Shown piece after piece: positions 43,032-54,132 of a DNA stretch of 64,000 nt. Location of the stretch: NCBI RefSeq assembly GCF_025370935.1, contig NC_133478.1:15293280-15357279 (forward strand), in the 5' to 3' direction. Under the pieces are notes generated by a model. It saw nothing but the letters and a program-made list of their open reading frames with translations. It was not told where the DNA came from and did no database searches. The position numbers were made by a program, and so were the translations under genes. Within the stretch, counting starts at the first letter, position 1. The number at the start of each line of letters is the position of its first letter. Source of the stretch: Choristoneura fumiferana. Taxonomy: Eukaryota; Arthropoda; Insecta; Lepidoptera; Tortricidae.

Positions 43032-43119
43032 CAAGCTGAAATTGATATCGAATACTCATATCTGCAGTCCCTTGAAGCCTTGAAAAAAACAAACTTTTAA
43101 GTCAACGCAATCAAAAGTT

Positions 43120-43470
43120 ACATTCATTAAACAACGTGATTCCATACAAATTGCCGTGCACTGAAAACCTATAGGGTACTTCCAGTTATCCTAGAAACTT
43201 GAAATTTGGTGTGAAGGTAGCTGATATAACACAACCAACTAAAAAATACTGAAAATCTTCATTTTTTATGTTTGTCTGTAAATATCTGGAACCAATATAA
43301 TCTGACCCCACACTGCGTACGTTTTGCTTAGGAGAAGGGCTCTGCTTACACTGGATAAATTAAATCAGTCGGAAAAAGCGGGAAATATCTTCAACACACG
43401 ATTCCCGTTTACATACCTATAAATGTGTACGGAACCCTCGGTGCGCGAGTTCAACTCGCACTTGCCAGCT
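43120..43470. repeat. Interspersed repeat ending ACGGAACCCTCGGTGCGCGAG
   Basis: CCTATAGGGTACTTCCAG, GAAACTTGAAATTTGGTGTG, TACGGAACCCTCGGTGCGCG and CAACTCGCACTTG are recalled as a common lepidopteran non-coding element. No second copy in this window, so the assignment rests on memory. Confidence 0.35.
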
Positions 43471-43530
43471 GTTTTTATGTGAAAGCGATTTTTTTGCTAT
43501 AACACCTTGTGTATATGTAACCACCTATGT

Positions 43531-43576
43531 TTACAAATAAAGATACTTTGACTTTGACTTTGACTTTGACTTTGTT
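43531..43576 (+). mobile_element. T1 LINE tail remnant with (GACTTT)n
   Basis: CAAATAAAGATACTTTGACT then four GACTTT units. Only the final part of the tail is kept. Confidence 0.55.
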
Positions 43577-44077
43577 GTAAGTAGTATAATATTATGTTTC
43601 ATCAAAATCGATTTTAAATAACAATGACGGGGGTTTGCAACTTTTCTAAGTTGGTTTAGATTAAGATTATAATCAGTGGTAGTCGTATTACTATGGAGAT
43701 AGGTACCATACTTTACATACCACGAGTATTAAGGTAGACGTACGAGTGCTCGTCAGTGTCCCAATAGTTGGCATGGCCTCTCTAATATTATGTCATTAGC
43801 AAATAGAGGTAATATGCATCAGCGTGTCGGGCATTAGGACGTTAACCTTATTCGAAGTTGTATTTTTCAAATATTGTACTAGACGGCGCTAACCACAAAC
43901 CACATTTTGTCTCTTTTTTCTCATTTCACCCTTTGTTAACAGAGCTGTTGGTGTTGGTGCAATAACGTAGGTAACTTGTTTAAACTTTTAAATTAGATTT
44001 TGGCTTTAGTTGGTTGGTCAAAGTGTTAGTTTAAAGGAAAAGTCACGTGGTCAAAACAAAGTTTCTTATTTTTTCCT

Positions 44078-44189
44078 TTAACCCGTCACGCGTCCCAGAG
44101 ACTACATTAGTCACTAACTTTTTTGTGCGGGGAATTTCTAGACTAGAGACTACCAGTAGTCGTTGTCTCTGGGACGCCTGACGAGTTAA
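44078..44189. mobile_element. Short piggyBac-like MITE, 112 bp
   Basis: TTAA at 44078-44081 and 44186-44189. Ends CCCGTCACGCGTCCCAGAG and CTCTGGGACGCCTGACGAG are inverted repeats with a few mismatches. A second inner pairing, ACTACATTAGTC / GACTACCAGTAGTC, surrounds the loop. Different family from 25759 and 40324. Confidence 0.75.
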
Positions 44190-45154
44190 ACCTTATTCTT
44201 ATTGCAAATAAAATTTCTATAACTGTCTTTATTTCTGTTGCATGCCTTGATTGTGTAAATTTGTGTAAATTAAACACGGCAACAAGGCAACTAGGTACCT
44301 ACCTTATTTCTTACAAAAAATCATAGCTATGAACATATTGGATAAATTAGGTACGCGACATTGTTAACGTAAGGTCACAATAAAATTAAAAAAAATCTTT
44401 AAATATTGGAAAAGATTAAAGTATACTTCACTCAATTTAATTCAATTTTAGTTGGCACTTTAGTTAGATACTTACGTTTTTATCCGACTGCGATCGGGCC
44501 TAAAAGAAGTAGGTACCTACTTAGTACATTTTTAAGTAAACATGCGCATATGTGTAAAACTTTAGATTTAGCAATGGAATACTAAAAAACAAAATTTCAT
44601 CAAAGTCCAATAACCGGTTTTAGGATGAAGAAATAAAAAAAAAACACACACTAAAAATTTCGCATTAATAATATTTGTAGGAAAGATTCTAGATGAGATT
44701 AAAACCAATACCAAATGGAAAAGTATCAATTTATTGTTTCCACACCTTAATTAGAAGATAACAGTAAACAATCTGAAGTATACCTATTTACAAAGAGCGT
44801 TTACCTAGATATTCTCAAACGAAGACGACTAATAATAACAAAATAATAACTTTTAATTCACGAAATAATCTTTGGTACACAAATCACTGTTGTTTCATGA
44901 ATAAATTTAACTTTATTTCGCCCGAAGTCTAAAATTTATCATTAATAATAGAGTTTCGGAATAGTGATAAAAGAAATGCTTAATGTTAACTAAGTATGGC
45001 TTTGTAGTTATAATATTGCTAATGGTAATATTTCTTGAAACGAAAAACCTTATTATAGTCATATCAACTAAGAGCCATATCTTTAAATATAAGTTTAGTG
45101 ACAAATTGATAAAATCAAGTTTAATATGATTGAAGAAAATATCAACTTTATTAC

Positions 45155-45262
45155 AAACTAGCTATTGCCCGTGACTCCGTCTGCCGAAAATTCGTTTATC
45201 GCTGAAACTATGCAATTTTCCGTGATAATAATTATCATTTTGTATGAATTTTCTAAGGTCTT
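45155..45262 (+). repeat. Rep1 copy, 5' part only
   Basis: ACTAGCTATTGCCCGTGACT, CCGTCTGCCG, ATGCAATTTTCCGTGATAAT. Lacks the 3' half. Confidence 0.6.
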
Positions 45263-46194
45263 AAATAATGTTCATGCAACTTAGTTTTTACAGGTTTGCA
45301 AAAAACATTTTTTTCTACTTTTTAGGTCCAAGAATGCACCTAAAATGTTGTAGCTTATTTTTTTTTGCAGTACTCATAATTTAGGTAAACATTTGCTTGC
45401 TTGCTTCGTTGCCACTATTAAGGCGGAACCACTTTCGAAGAAAATTTATATCACTTTGTCTGGATTTTACCACGTACTTTACCAAATACAAGGTGTCAGT
45501 TTTGAGTTTTATCTGGGTAAAACACTTTAATAAGACTTATATTTTATAAATGTATAGTACTCAAACATTGATATTGTACAAAGCAAGTCTTAGATTAAAA
45601 AAAAATCACTTTTTAAACGTTGATATGTCACATATTTTCACAATTACATAAGCACAGATATTTAAAGTATCTTGAGAATCAAAATTCGTTTTGTCACGGA
45701 CTTTTTATTTAGTGGATGACGTTAGTGGACTATCTTGCATGATCTAAGATTTTTTAGTAGAACTTGTTTCATCAGTCTTGTATAAATTGCCACGCGAAGA
45801 TTACGTTTGACTGAAGCGAAAATTGTAAAAGTGCAAATCCGAATAATTGCAAATAAATACTTATCACAAGCATTTATATCTTAGAGTCTATAACAACATC
45901 TGGAATGAGATTCGAAATCAATTATACTTATCTTTTCTTAAACTTTACTTACATCTAAGTAGTAAAAATAGATCCTTATCATATTACTTCAAATCAGATA
46001 TGTCATAGATATATTATGATGAAAATAAATCACCTTCTTTATCCTAATATCTCTAAAAAAAATATGTTACTGTTTCTACGAACTAAAACCCGGCTACAAA
46101 ACCGAATGTTCTAGAAATTGTGTGTGTCAAATAATTTTCAATTAAGTATTATATAAATTTACACATTTGTACATCTATATAAGCCTTAAAAACA

Positions 46195-46200
46195 TTTAAT
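46195..46200 (-). terminator. Candidate poly(A) signal ATTAAA of the Connectin-like gene
   Basis: ATTAAA on the minus strand, about 155 nt past the stop codon. It is a common variant hexamer, but such hexamers are frequent by chance in AT-rich DNA, so the assignment rests only on position. Confidence 0.25.
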
Positions 46201-46354
46201 CCGATCTAATGAAATAAACGCATCATAGTATCTAAATGTTCTGGTAATCTCGTAGGATAATCTTCAGAATTTACAATGTGATATTATACCTATCTTACAT
46301 AAAAGTAATTGTTATAATTATTCGAATTTAACTTAACTTATCCTATTTTTTTAA

Positions 46355-46815
46355 CTACAACGTCGTTAAAAGTCTTAAGAATACAAATAACTTCACTGTC
46401 ACTGATAAAACTAAGGGTCCAGAAGATGAAAAGAAGAATTTGACTTCATCTTGAGTGGGTGGCGAGAACGATGCCTCATAGAACAACTTATTGGGGCACG
46501 GAAGCAATTCCGTAGATATTTCTAGCAGCTTTTTCCTGTACTCGATTTTTGTGTTTTCTAATGTGTCATCTTGCATCGTATCGTCGTATTTGTCTTCGTC
46601 GAAATCGTCGTTGGTTTCGTAGTCTTGTATGTTTGGGGTGATGGGGTTATTTTTAGGAATGTCGTTTGTCTTTATTTTCTTATTGAGTTCCGTTCTGAGT
46701 TTGCTGTCCATCACGCAGTTGAGGCGGTCCAGAGAGGCTTTGATGCGTTTGCTGCGGGTCTCGTTTTTGAGTTTGTGGAGCCAAAGAAGGCGGCAGTCGC
46801 AGGTTAGCTTGTTAC
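46355..46815 (-). CDS. Con: Connectin-like protein, coding exon 2 (LRRCT and GPI-anchor tail)
   Basis: Terminal coding exon giving residues 350-502 and the stop. A pyrimidine-rich acceptor (TTCCTCAG at 46816-46823) joins to GT AAC AAG, restoring the frame left by exon 1 (1 nt + 2 nt) and reading NKLTCDCRLLWLHKL. This is the start of an LRR C-terminal cap with cysteines 355, 357, 383 and 456. After the cap come an acidic linker rich in D/E/N (about 397-440) and then SSSGP followed by a hydrophobic end (483-502). That pattern, small residues then a hydrophobic terminus without a cytoplasmic tail, predicts GPI attachment near residues 479-482, as in Connectin. Downstream on the minus strand, ATTAAA at 46195-46200 is the nearest plausible poly(A) signal I noticed. 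The join of the two exons was inferred by eye from phase and domain continuity. Confidence 0.8.
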
Positions 46816-46904
46816 CTGAGGAAGATAAATTAGTTTAGTATTTAGTAGTAAAACATGAAGTTAAATTATTTGGAATCAAGGATTCGATTGTCAGTATCAT
46901 CATA

Positions 46905-47165
46905 AAAATAATAAATAAATATCACGGGACAATTGATACCAAATTGACCTATTCCTAAACTAAGGAAAGCATCCTTATATAGATAAAAATATATTAAACG
47001 TTCAAAACTCGAGAAGAAATATTCGTATTATTCATACTTTCGGTCCCAACCGGGGATCGAACACGGGTCCTCAAGCTATTATAATTAGTACTATTAGTTA
47101 TTCTGTGCCTCTAGCTTTGTAGTCAAGTTCTCCAAGCATTTGGCTTTCCGAGCGGCGGTTGTTTA
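46905..47165 (-). mobile_element. SINE-C in the Connectin-like gene intron or 3' side
   Basis: Plus strand: AATATCACGGGACAATTGAT, TTATATAGATAAAAATATAT, CCCAACCGGGGATCGAACAC, GGGTCCTCAAG (antisense box B), ending in CCAAGCATTTGGCTTTCCGA. Inserted about 90 bp upstream (gene sense) of the exon 2 acceptor. Gene and SINE share the same strand. Confidence 0.65.
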
Positions 47166-47631
47166 CGTTGATATTAGGACATACCATGCCAGTATTAAGT
47201 ACAAATACTGGGCTCATGTTACTTCAAAACGTTTTCAGTATGAACTCTCTATAGGCGTTACAAGTTGATCAGTATAATGTTAATGTTAAGCATTAACGTT
47301 AGAAAGTTATGATTTCTATGAAAAATTACAAATAATGCTACTAATTGTGGACAAAGAAACATAATATAAGATTTATACTTTTTTCATGCATTTTCAAGCA
47401 AAAACACGTTAATAATGAAGAAATTCCGATTTACAATAAATAAGACTAGCAAATCAAAACACTCATTACAAATACATCGTGTGAATGTTACGACAAAACA
47501 CTGTAACTTTAGGTACTGGCCGAAGAACGGGTGAGTTTTGCTTTGGCAAAACACGGTATCTGGAGGTACAGTGTTTAGTCGTTAGTGTTTAGTGTTAGTA
47601 GTAATTTGAAGGATGTTTTTCAATGTTAGTT

Positions 47632-47890
47632 TTATTTTATTCGACTGGATGGCAAACGAGCAAGTAGGTCTCCTGAGGGTAAGAGGCCACCACCACCCAT
47701 AGACACCTGCAACACCAGGGGGATTGCAAATGCGTTGCCAATCTAGAGGCCTAAGATGGGATACCTCAAGTGCCAGTAATTACACCGGCTGTCTTACTCC
47801 CACGCCGAAACACAACAGTGCAAGCACTGCTGCTTCACAGCAGGATTAGCGAGCAAGATGGTGATAGCAATCCGGGCGGGCGGGTAGAAA
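47632..47890 (+). repeat. Rep2 copy, nearly complete, in the intron
   Basis: TTCGACTGGATGGCAAACGA, GCAAGTAGGTCTCCTGAGGG, CACCACCCATAGACACCTGC, ATGCGTTGCCAATCTAGAGG, CACGCCGAAACACAACAGTG, CAGCAGGATTAGCGAGCAAG. Antisense to the gene. Confidence 0.75.
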
Positions 47891-48885
47891 ATTAGTGTAC
47901 CTACTTACTTTTAGTATGTATATATAGATTAGAGTCTAAAAATCTAATTTAACAGTGGTACCACAAACACTGTAACTTGAGTTAGGTAGGTACAATGTTT
48001 TGTCATAGCACGGCAGAATTATAATATTTTGTAGTATGCATTATGTCAAATGATTTACTGCGACTAAACAAATTTGACCGAGCTACGTTCTAATCCGCAG
48101 TCCAGTTCCTAGCGTACTAAATAACACTGTTCTAACACAAAATTAATTTCGCAAAGCATTCGCCGCGCTCCCACCGGTGTAATTTGTTTAATTTCAAATT
48201 AGCAGTAAGCGGCTTACAACGACACAGCCCTCACACACTCAAACCAGGATAGAATTAGGTTATATTATGCACTATGCAGCTTTAAAATAAAGACCTAATA
48301 ACAAACAGTATGGAAAGTTAGGATGTGAACTTTTAAGCGCGTCGAATTTTAATTTTTGCCCATTAATAGAGTTCCATATGACCGCAAAACGGAACTGTAA
48401 AGCAATTGGTAAACATAAATTAATGTTACATAATATAAATTTTCCTTATAAATGATAATTAGATTCGTTTAAATCTTTAAAAATAAGGATTAGAATCTAA
48501 GCGGAAAAGTTTTGACGTTTATTGAAATAAACAGATTTTTTTATTACGAAGGTTATTTGTGTTAGTGGCAGCCCTTATTTTCACAATTAGCTCGGTAAAA
48601 TATTAAGTAAGTTATCATCGAGTAAAAATCATTCAATTTTCCAAAACAACGCAAATTTCGGTTTACGTTTTACCAAATTGTACTGCGAATAAAAAAAAAC
48701 AAAAGATAATCAGTAATATGAAGCGCTACAGAGGTTTGCCATGTTACATCATCTAACTACATCACGAGTTTTGTCTGTACGCCCCTTTATTAGCTTCACT
48801 TGATGGATCACCATCACTAAGAAGGCTGTATAAGAAATAGGCATATTAAAGAAATAAGATGATGTCCACCAACAGTACTAAAGGT

Positions 48886-48958
48886 GCTGAAGGTACCCAT
48901 GGGCGGCGGTGGTTACTAACCATCAGGTAGACCCAGCTTTGTCCGCCATTGTTTATGC
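48886..48958 (-). repeat. Rep2 fragment in the intron
   Basis: GTACCCATGGGCGGCGGTGG, TAACCATCAGGTAGACCC. Short and degraded. Confidence 0.55.
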
Positions 48959-49728
48959 AACATTAAGTTATATTTTTTATACAACGTATAAACACATGTT
49001 ATATTACATAAGTATAGGTTATACACAAACGAAACAAAGGTTTAAAGTAAACAAAATTAGTCTACTGCTTTTCTTTATTTACTGTGGGTGTTGGATTAAA
49101 TCGTACAGCCTGAAGCCGGTTCTAAGATAAGGCTACTGAATTAACTAACTGACTTTAATTGTATCACTAAATTCCGTTGCAACAAGAATAAGTATGAGAT
49201 AGCATGCATAAAGGGAACTTGTTGGTCTCGAGATTGTATTATTGGGTAGTTTCATGGGTAAAAAACCGGCCAAGAGCGTGTCGGACAAGCCCGGAATAGG
49301 GTTCCGCAGCAATTATGAAAAAATTAAGTAATATTTTTCTAAGAATTTCGTATTTTGTACGGAATATTCCAAGTTTAGGTATATTTTATACCTTAGGCTC
49401 AAGAAAACTTAACCGGTATAGTTTTCCTTGTGAGTTTGATATACTTACTACCATCTTCAATTTTTTCGAATTTTTCCAACCACCGGTTTAGATTTAAGAG
49501 GGGGGAAACGCTAGAACTTAATGAAAACTTGCACTTTAAAGTTGAATATTTTGCAAACACATCACTGAATCGAAAAATCGCTTTAGCAACCCCCCAATGG
49601 TTTTAAAAGACCTATCCAACGATATTCCACACTAAAAGGTTGGATGAGAAAAAAAAAACACCCCACTTTAAGTCTGAATGTATTTTTTTTTTTATTATAC
49701 CATTTTATCGGCATAGTTTACATATATA

Positions 49729-50106
49729 AGGTGCGGCCAAACTGCTGCTTAAACACGGTGACGGTATGGAATCGCAGTGACGCATCGTATGCGCACCGTT
49801 TTTTTGCATGCTTTCCACACCGGTGGTAGATTTTTTTTGACATTCATAAGTGCTTGTTATAGCCTAAATTGAATAAAGATATTTTTACTTTGACTTTGAC
49901 CGCTGCTTAAAATACGCAAACGGTACGGAATCGCAGTGACGTGCCGTAAACGTCACGACTTTTGTTCGGTAAAGACCTGAAGTTTACGACACGTCACTGC
50001 GATTCCGTATTTTAAGCAGCGGCGTGGAGAGCATGCGATAAAAACGGTGCGTCACTGCGATTCCGTGCCGTGACCGTTTTTTAAGCAGCGGTTTGGTCGC
50101 ACCTAT
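49729..50106. mobile_element. Foldback element nested in Rep6
   Basis: Ends AGGTGCGGCCAAACTGCTGC, TTAAA and TTTAAGCAGCGGTTTGGTCG, CACCT. It has an inner inverted pair too (CCGCTGCTTAAAATACGC / TATTTTAAGCAGCGG) and four copies of CGGAATCGCAGTGACG-type words. Within it a T1 LINE tail is inserted at about 49822-49905, making three levels of nesting. Confidence 0.8.
49822..49905 (+). mobile_element. T1 LINE 3' end nested in the foldback element
   Basis: ACCGGTGGTAGATTTTTTTT, GACATTCATAAGTGCTTG, TTATAGCCTAAATTGAATAA, AGATATTTTTACTTTGACTT, ending GACTTTGAC at the element's CCGCTGCTT. Confidence 0.7.
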
Positions 50107-50609
50107 ATTCGTGCAAAACTACAGCTTTCTAGCATTGATATTCCCTTAGCAAAGCCGCAGACGGACAGACAGACAGGCATGGCGAAACTATAAGGGTTCC
50201 GTTTTGCCATTTTGGCTACGGAACTCTAAAAAATAGAATTTTTAGGACACCAACCTATTCAGTAGCTTGAAGTGAACATTTTTGTTAAGGAACCTGGAGA
50301 GTGAGAGAAGCGTGAGTTCGCTATATTTTTGGGTGCAATACCTTGTAGTCTGTGTTCCAAGCTTTGCCATACTTGTCACGGATGTCACATAAAACAGTTT
50401 AGGTAAGCCTGTGGGAATTGAGTTTTTACGGCGCACTCCATTGTCGGATTTGACTATGTATTCGAGATTTATTATTAGTTTATATTACGTCGTTTATATT
50501 ACGTTAACTTTACACGCGGCTTCGCACGCTAAATTCCCACGGGAGGTAGGTACCAAGAACTACATCGTGAATTTCATTCACGTTGCATATAAAACACCCG
50601 TTTTATTTA

Positions 50610-50735
50610 AAAAAATAAATAAATATCATGGGACAATTGACACCAATTATTATTGACCTAGTCTTAAACTACGCAAAGCTTGTATTATGGATACTAGGCA
50701 ACGGATAAACTTACTTATATAGATAAAAAGTCAAC
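50610..50735 (-). mobile_element. SINE-C fragment in the intron
   Basis: AATATCATGGGACAATTGAC, ATTGACCTAGTCTTAAAC, ATACTAGGCAACGGATAAAC, TTACTTATATAGATAAAA. The tRNA head is absent on this 5'-truncated copy. Confidence 0.65.
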
Positions 50736-51286
50736 AACCCAGTGAATTTATATGTTTTTTAAATAAAGAGCCTCATACTGTCGTTCAGTTTGATTAAAAT
50801 AACTAAAGACAAAAAAAAATAACCATAGCAAATTAGATTAAAACGAAACCTTGCATCTGAAAGACACGTCTTGGTGTCGTGGTTCATAGAAAACATACAA
50901 ACTGGGTTAAATTGCAAGAAGTAAAAGCTAGCTGCAGCTAGCTAGTTTTACTGGGCATCTTTTAAGATATTGTCTTACAGCTTTCGCTAGTTACGTTTGC
51001 GTCTTACTTTTTATTTGCAATGGAAAAATATGACTTCAAGCAAAGCAGCTTTTAAAACACGGACCAAGTATTGCCAACGAAAACATTTTATGTAGTGCAG
51101 GTATAAGTAATGTGGAATTTAAATAATTAATTATACGCAGTAGGAAAGTGATTTTTTTTTTAATTATGTAACTTTTTCAAATTCTAAACTAATGACAAGT
51201 GTTTTCGCAAATATTTAGTAAAAGAAGGTTAATAAAAAGCGTTTTTTTTGTGTCTCTCTTATGTGTTTGATCAAGTTTGAACATAA

Positions 51287-51395
51287 AACTATCATGAGAC
51301 CCACTCATATCTAATTATATTGACCCCCGAAACATGTCGAGCTAAACTCGATTTAAGGCGTGAGTATCCGGGTCAATATAATTTAATATGAGCCA
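51287..51395 (+). repeat. Rep8 copy with foldback flanks, in the intron
   Basis: CTCATATCTAATTATATTGA, CCC and GGGTCAATATAATTTAATAT, GAG are 23-bp inverted repeats around CCGAAACATGTCGAGCTAAA, CTCGATTTAAGGCGTGAG. The TCGAG-CTAAA-CTCGA core is itself a hairpin. Confidence 0.65.
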
Positions 51396-51712
51396 ACAAG
51401 TTTGTGAATTTTACAATTTTATTTTTAATAACTTCTGTTTTTTTTATTTGGTCAAAAAGTAAATTAGGCAGGTTATAAACCGCTGTAATTTAGGTTTTAA
51501 TATACCATGTATTAAAAATATTATTTTGTACAAAGAACGATCAGCTGTTTTTGTCAATACCACTTCGTTAAAGAACTTTACAACGTCGTCATACAATCTT
51601 ATTGTACACTAGATTTTATAACAGTTTCATTGCCCATAAATAACAACAAATTTATGTTGTATTAAATAGACAGAAAATTAATTTAAACAAGAAGTTATCG
51701 TTACAAACTTAC

Positions 51713-52760
51713 CGTCAAGAGAGATTAAAGCGTAATTCGACTTCATGTTTTCCAAGACACTTTGCATAGTCTCCTGCTTTAGAGTTTCCAAATTGTTATT
51801 CCTCAAATCCAAAACAGTCAACTTCTGAAAATCGTCCAACACGCCGTCGTCTAATGTTCCCAACTTATTATCAGCCAAATAAAGTTTTCTCAGTTGTGTC
51901 AATCCGCCGAAACCCCTCTCTGATATAAATTCTATTTCGTTCCCATCCAGGTAAAGTTCTTGGAGGCTCCAAAGTTCCGAGAACGCCAAGTCACCTATCA
52001 TCGTCAATTTGTTGTTTCTCATGTCAAGAGTAATCAGGTTGGACAGACCTTGGAAGTTCTCTCTAATTACAACAGTCAGTAAATTACTGTCAAGCTCCAG
52101 CTTTACCAGGTTACTGAGGTGCTTGAAGCAGCCGTCGTGAAGCACACTGATTGTGTTCTTCGACAAATACAGCCGCTGAAGGTTCGGTAATACATAGAAT
52201 ATGTCTCGTTTGAGCTCTGATATTTGATTTTCCACCAAACTGACGTTTGACAGCATTATCAGATGAGCAAAGGACATCTTTTCCAGTTTGGTTATTTTGT
52301 TCTTTGGAAGTGTTATTTCTCTCAATGTCGAAGAGTTTGTGAACGCAAAAGATGGCACGGCAGATATGTTAGCGTATTGAATGTTGAGGTACTGTAACCG
52401 TTCTAGACGGATGATCACTTTTGCTGGAATGTACGTCAGGCCGCCATCTGCTCGAACGTTGAATGTTAGCCTTTCTATTTTAGGTTGCGAATAAAAGTTC
52501 GACCAGAACGGATCGTCCTCAGCAATGCCGCCGTTGAACACCCAACAGTCGGCCTTCGTCGCTGTTTTCATCTTTGTGCTCTCACAATAGCAATGAACCT
52601 TGGACCCTCTGTCCTGAATATCGCAAATGTTAACGTATTGTGAGTAAACACTTTTGTCGTTCTTCCATCTCCGCTTGTCGTTCTGCCGGCTTTCCGTTAC
52701 GTTGATTTCAATCGTCGCGAAGGCAATCATCAGGATTAGATATTTAAGGTCCATCTTCAT
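51713..52760 (-). CDS. Con: Connectin-like LRR cell-surface protein, coding exon 1
   Basis: This exon gives residues 1-349 and the first base of codon 350 of a predicted 502-residue protein. Seen: a hydrophobic N-terminus (about 5-19) fits a signal peptide. Cysteines 46, 57, 59 and 72 make an LRRNT-like cap. About nine leucine-rich repeats with a regular 24-residue period span roughly 121-332, with the pattern LxxLxLxxNxIxxL. Possible N-glycosylation sites are at 20, 131, 142, 172 and 367. The exon ends GACG|GTAAGT, a strong donor; reading on reaches a stop after about ten nonsense residues, so the open frame is not the true end. The start at 52760 is the first ATG after a 3' splice site at 52781-52782. 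Known: Drosophila Connectin is a GPI-anchored homophilic adhesion LRR protein on subsets of motor neurons and muscles. Inferred: the N-terminal cysteine block and repeat number match Connectin better than chaoptin, Toll or slit, but orthology was not tested. Confidence 0.82.
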
Positions 52761-52790
52761 TCACATCGGGCGATCTTTATCTGTAACAAA
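52761..52790 (-). promoter_or_regulatory. Con: 3' splice site and short 5' UTR before the Connectin-like start codon
   Basis: On the minus strand a CTTTCTTTGTTACAG acceptor ends at 52781, followed by about 20 nt of untranslated sequence and then ATG at 52760. This implies at least one upstream non-coding exon at higher coordinates, possibly beyond the window or the gap. I could not locate that exon or a promoter. Confidence 0.5.
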
Positions 52791-53185
52791 GAAAGGGCGT
52801 TTAGCAGGAGTTCTCTTTGTTCTTTTCTTATCTTACGCTTTGTGCCGTGCATTAGCGAAGTTGCTGATAAGGTGTATTGAAGTCGGACGTTAAGGTACCA
52901 TTAGCGCGACATCATTGACACTTGAGCTCGCGAAAAAGGCACCGAGTTAAATTTTGTTCTACGAGACAAAGAAATAGTTAAGCGAGAATCCCATTAAGTC
53001 GCAGTTAAGTTTAGAACTCTGCCGATGCCGCCGATTGAATTTTAAAATGGCATCGTGTGAAAGTTTAACGATCACCCTTAACAAGTTGCAATTGTTTGCT
53101 TTCAAACCTAGTGAGTTACATCAAACTCGAAACAACCAGCAGTCTTGTTAAAAACTTGAAAAAGGTGTTAAAGATAAGATATAAG

Positions 53186-53365
53186 AAAACGGAGTGGCAA
53201 ATGGGCAAGTGTGTCATTTATTGGTAAGTAAGCGTAACTACACCCGCATTAAAGGATAGCTTAAGCGTTGCCAGCGTTGAAGGCTAAGTATACCTCATGT
53301 CTTATTCTTCACACCGGAACACAGCAAAACTACTGCTACTTGGCGGCAGGATTAAAGAGTAAGTC
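53186..53365 (+). repeat. Rep2, degenerate copy
   Basis: AACGGAGTGGCAAATGGGCA, AGTGTGTCATTTATTGGTAA, CACACCGGAACACAGCAAAA, CTACTGCTACTTGGCGGCAG. Confidence 0.55.
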
Positions 53366-53546
53366 GGTCCCCTCAATATATTAAAAGATATCGAGAATAT
53401 GACTGGAAAATAAGACTTAATACCTAGGCGAGGACTAAAACTTATTTAGAAACACCTAGACATAAGACAATGTTAGTTTAATTGAGGGTCCTTGAATACA
53501 ACGAGTCTTTTCCGAGATAAATATAAAATAATTGCTTGTTCATAGG

Positions 53547-54132
53547 CAGGGAGCGTAACTTTGGTGCCAATGACAGACGTATGACGTCAAGCTAAATACA
53601 GTGTTAGTCAATTTTCATGGATGGTTTTGGGATTTGGAATTGCCAGAAGTTTTACGCAAAGAACTATTTTTAAAGTCATTGCCTAAAAAACATAGTTTTA
53701 CATGAAGAAAGGTTTTGACCTTCATCAATATTTTGCTCCAGGTTCGGTTATGAGGATTATGACCAGTACAACACCAATTTATAACTGGCTGGAGATTCGA
53801 GAGTTATATTGCCAGAGGGCAATCACTCAGGGCATGTGAAATTTATTATTTATGTAAATAAAAATGAAGATGCGATATTATGTTGCGATCTTAAGCATTC
53901 TGCATACTTTGTGATCCAACGAAACATTTGTTGTGTTGTTTCATTTACTCGAGGAAAAATATTTTTTGTTGCAATTAGTTTACCGAGTAAAATTTTATTC
54001 ACATCGTATTTTAAATTTACAACACCACTTAAATATTAAGAATCATTGCAGTATTGTAATTTTGTGTTTAAAAAATCCTATATGTGACTTTACGTTATAA
54101 TGACGTCACCCGCACCTAAGTTACGCTCCCTG
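53547..54132. mobile_element. hAT-like non-autonomous element, 586 bp, 8-bp target duplication
   Basis: Ends CAGGGAGCGTAACTTTGGTG and CACCTAAGTTACGCTCCCTG are inverted repeats starting CAGGG, as in hAT elements. TTCATAGG at 53539-53546 and 54133-54140 is an exact 8-bp target duplication, also diagnostic of hAT. Interior AT-rich; the 76-codon open frame 53809-54039 has no transposase similarity. Confidence 0.85.

Larger units (their letters stand above)
44190..46354. other. 3' flank of the Connectin-like gene, no further gene seen
   Basis: Very AT-rich. 45155-45262 is a Rep1 5' fragment (AGCTATTGCCCGTGACTCCG, TCTGCCG). No supported gene. Confidence 0.5.
49258..50232 (+). repeat. Rep6, full-length copy interrupted by a foldback element
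   Basis: Begins AAAAACCGGCCAAGAGCGTG, TCGGACAAGCCCGGAATAGG, GTTCCGCAG; middle CCAACCACCGGTTTAGATTT; breaks at ACATATATA and resumes GTGCAAAACTACAGCTTTCT, AGCATTGATA, GACGGACAGACAGACAGG, AAGGGTTCCG, GGAACTCTAAAAAAT. The copy at 21700-21843 shows the uninterrupted ATATATATCCGTGCAAAAT junction. Confidence 0.75.
46816..51712 (-). other. Intron of the Connectin-like gene (4,897 bp)
   Basis: Bounded by GTAAGT at 51712-51707 and TTCCTCAG at 46823-46816. It interrupts a glycine codon exactly between the last LRR and the LRRCT cap. It contains Rep2 copies, two SINE-C copies in antisense to the window, Rep6 with a nested foldback element, and a Rep8 foldback. No further in-frame exon was noticed, and none is needed because the reading frame is continuous. 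Confidence 0.78.
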
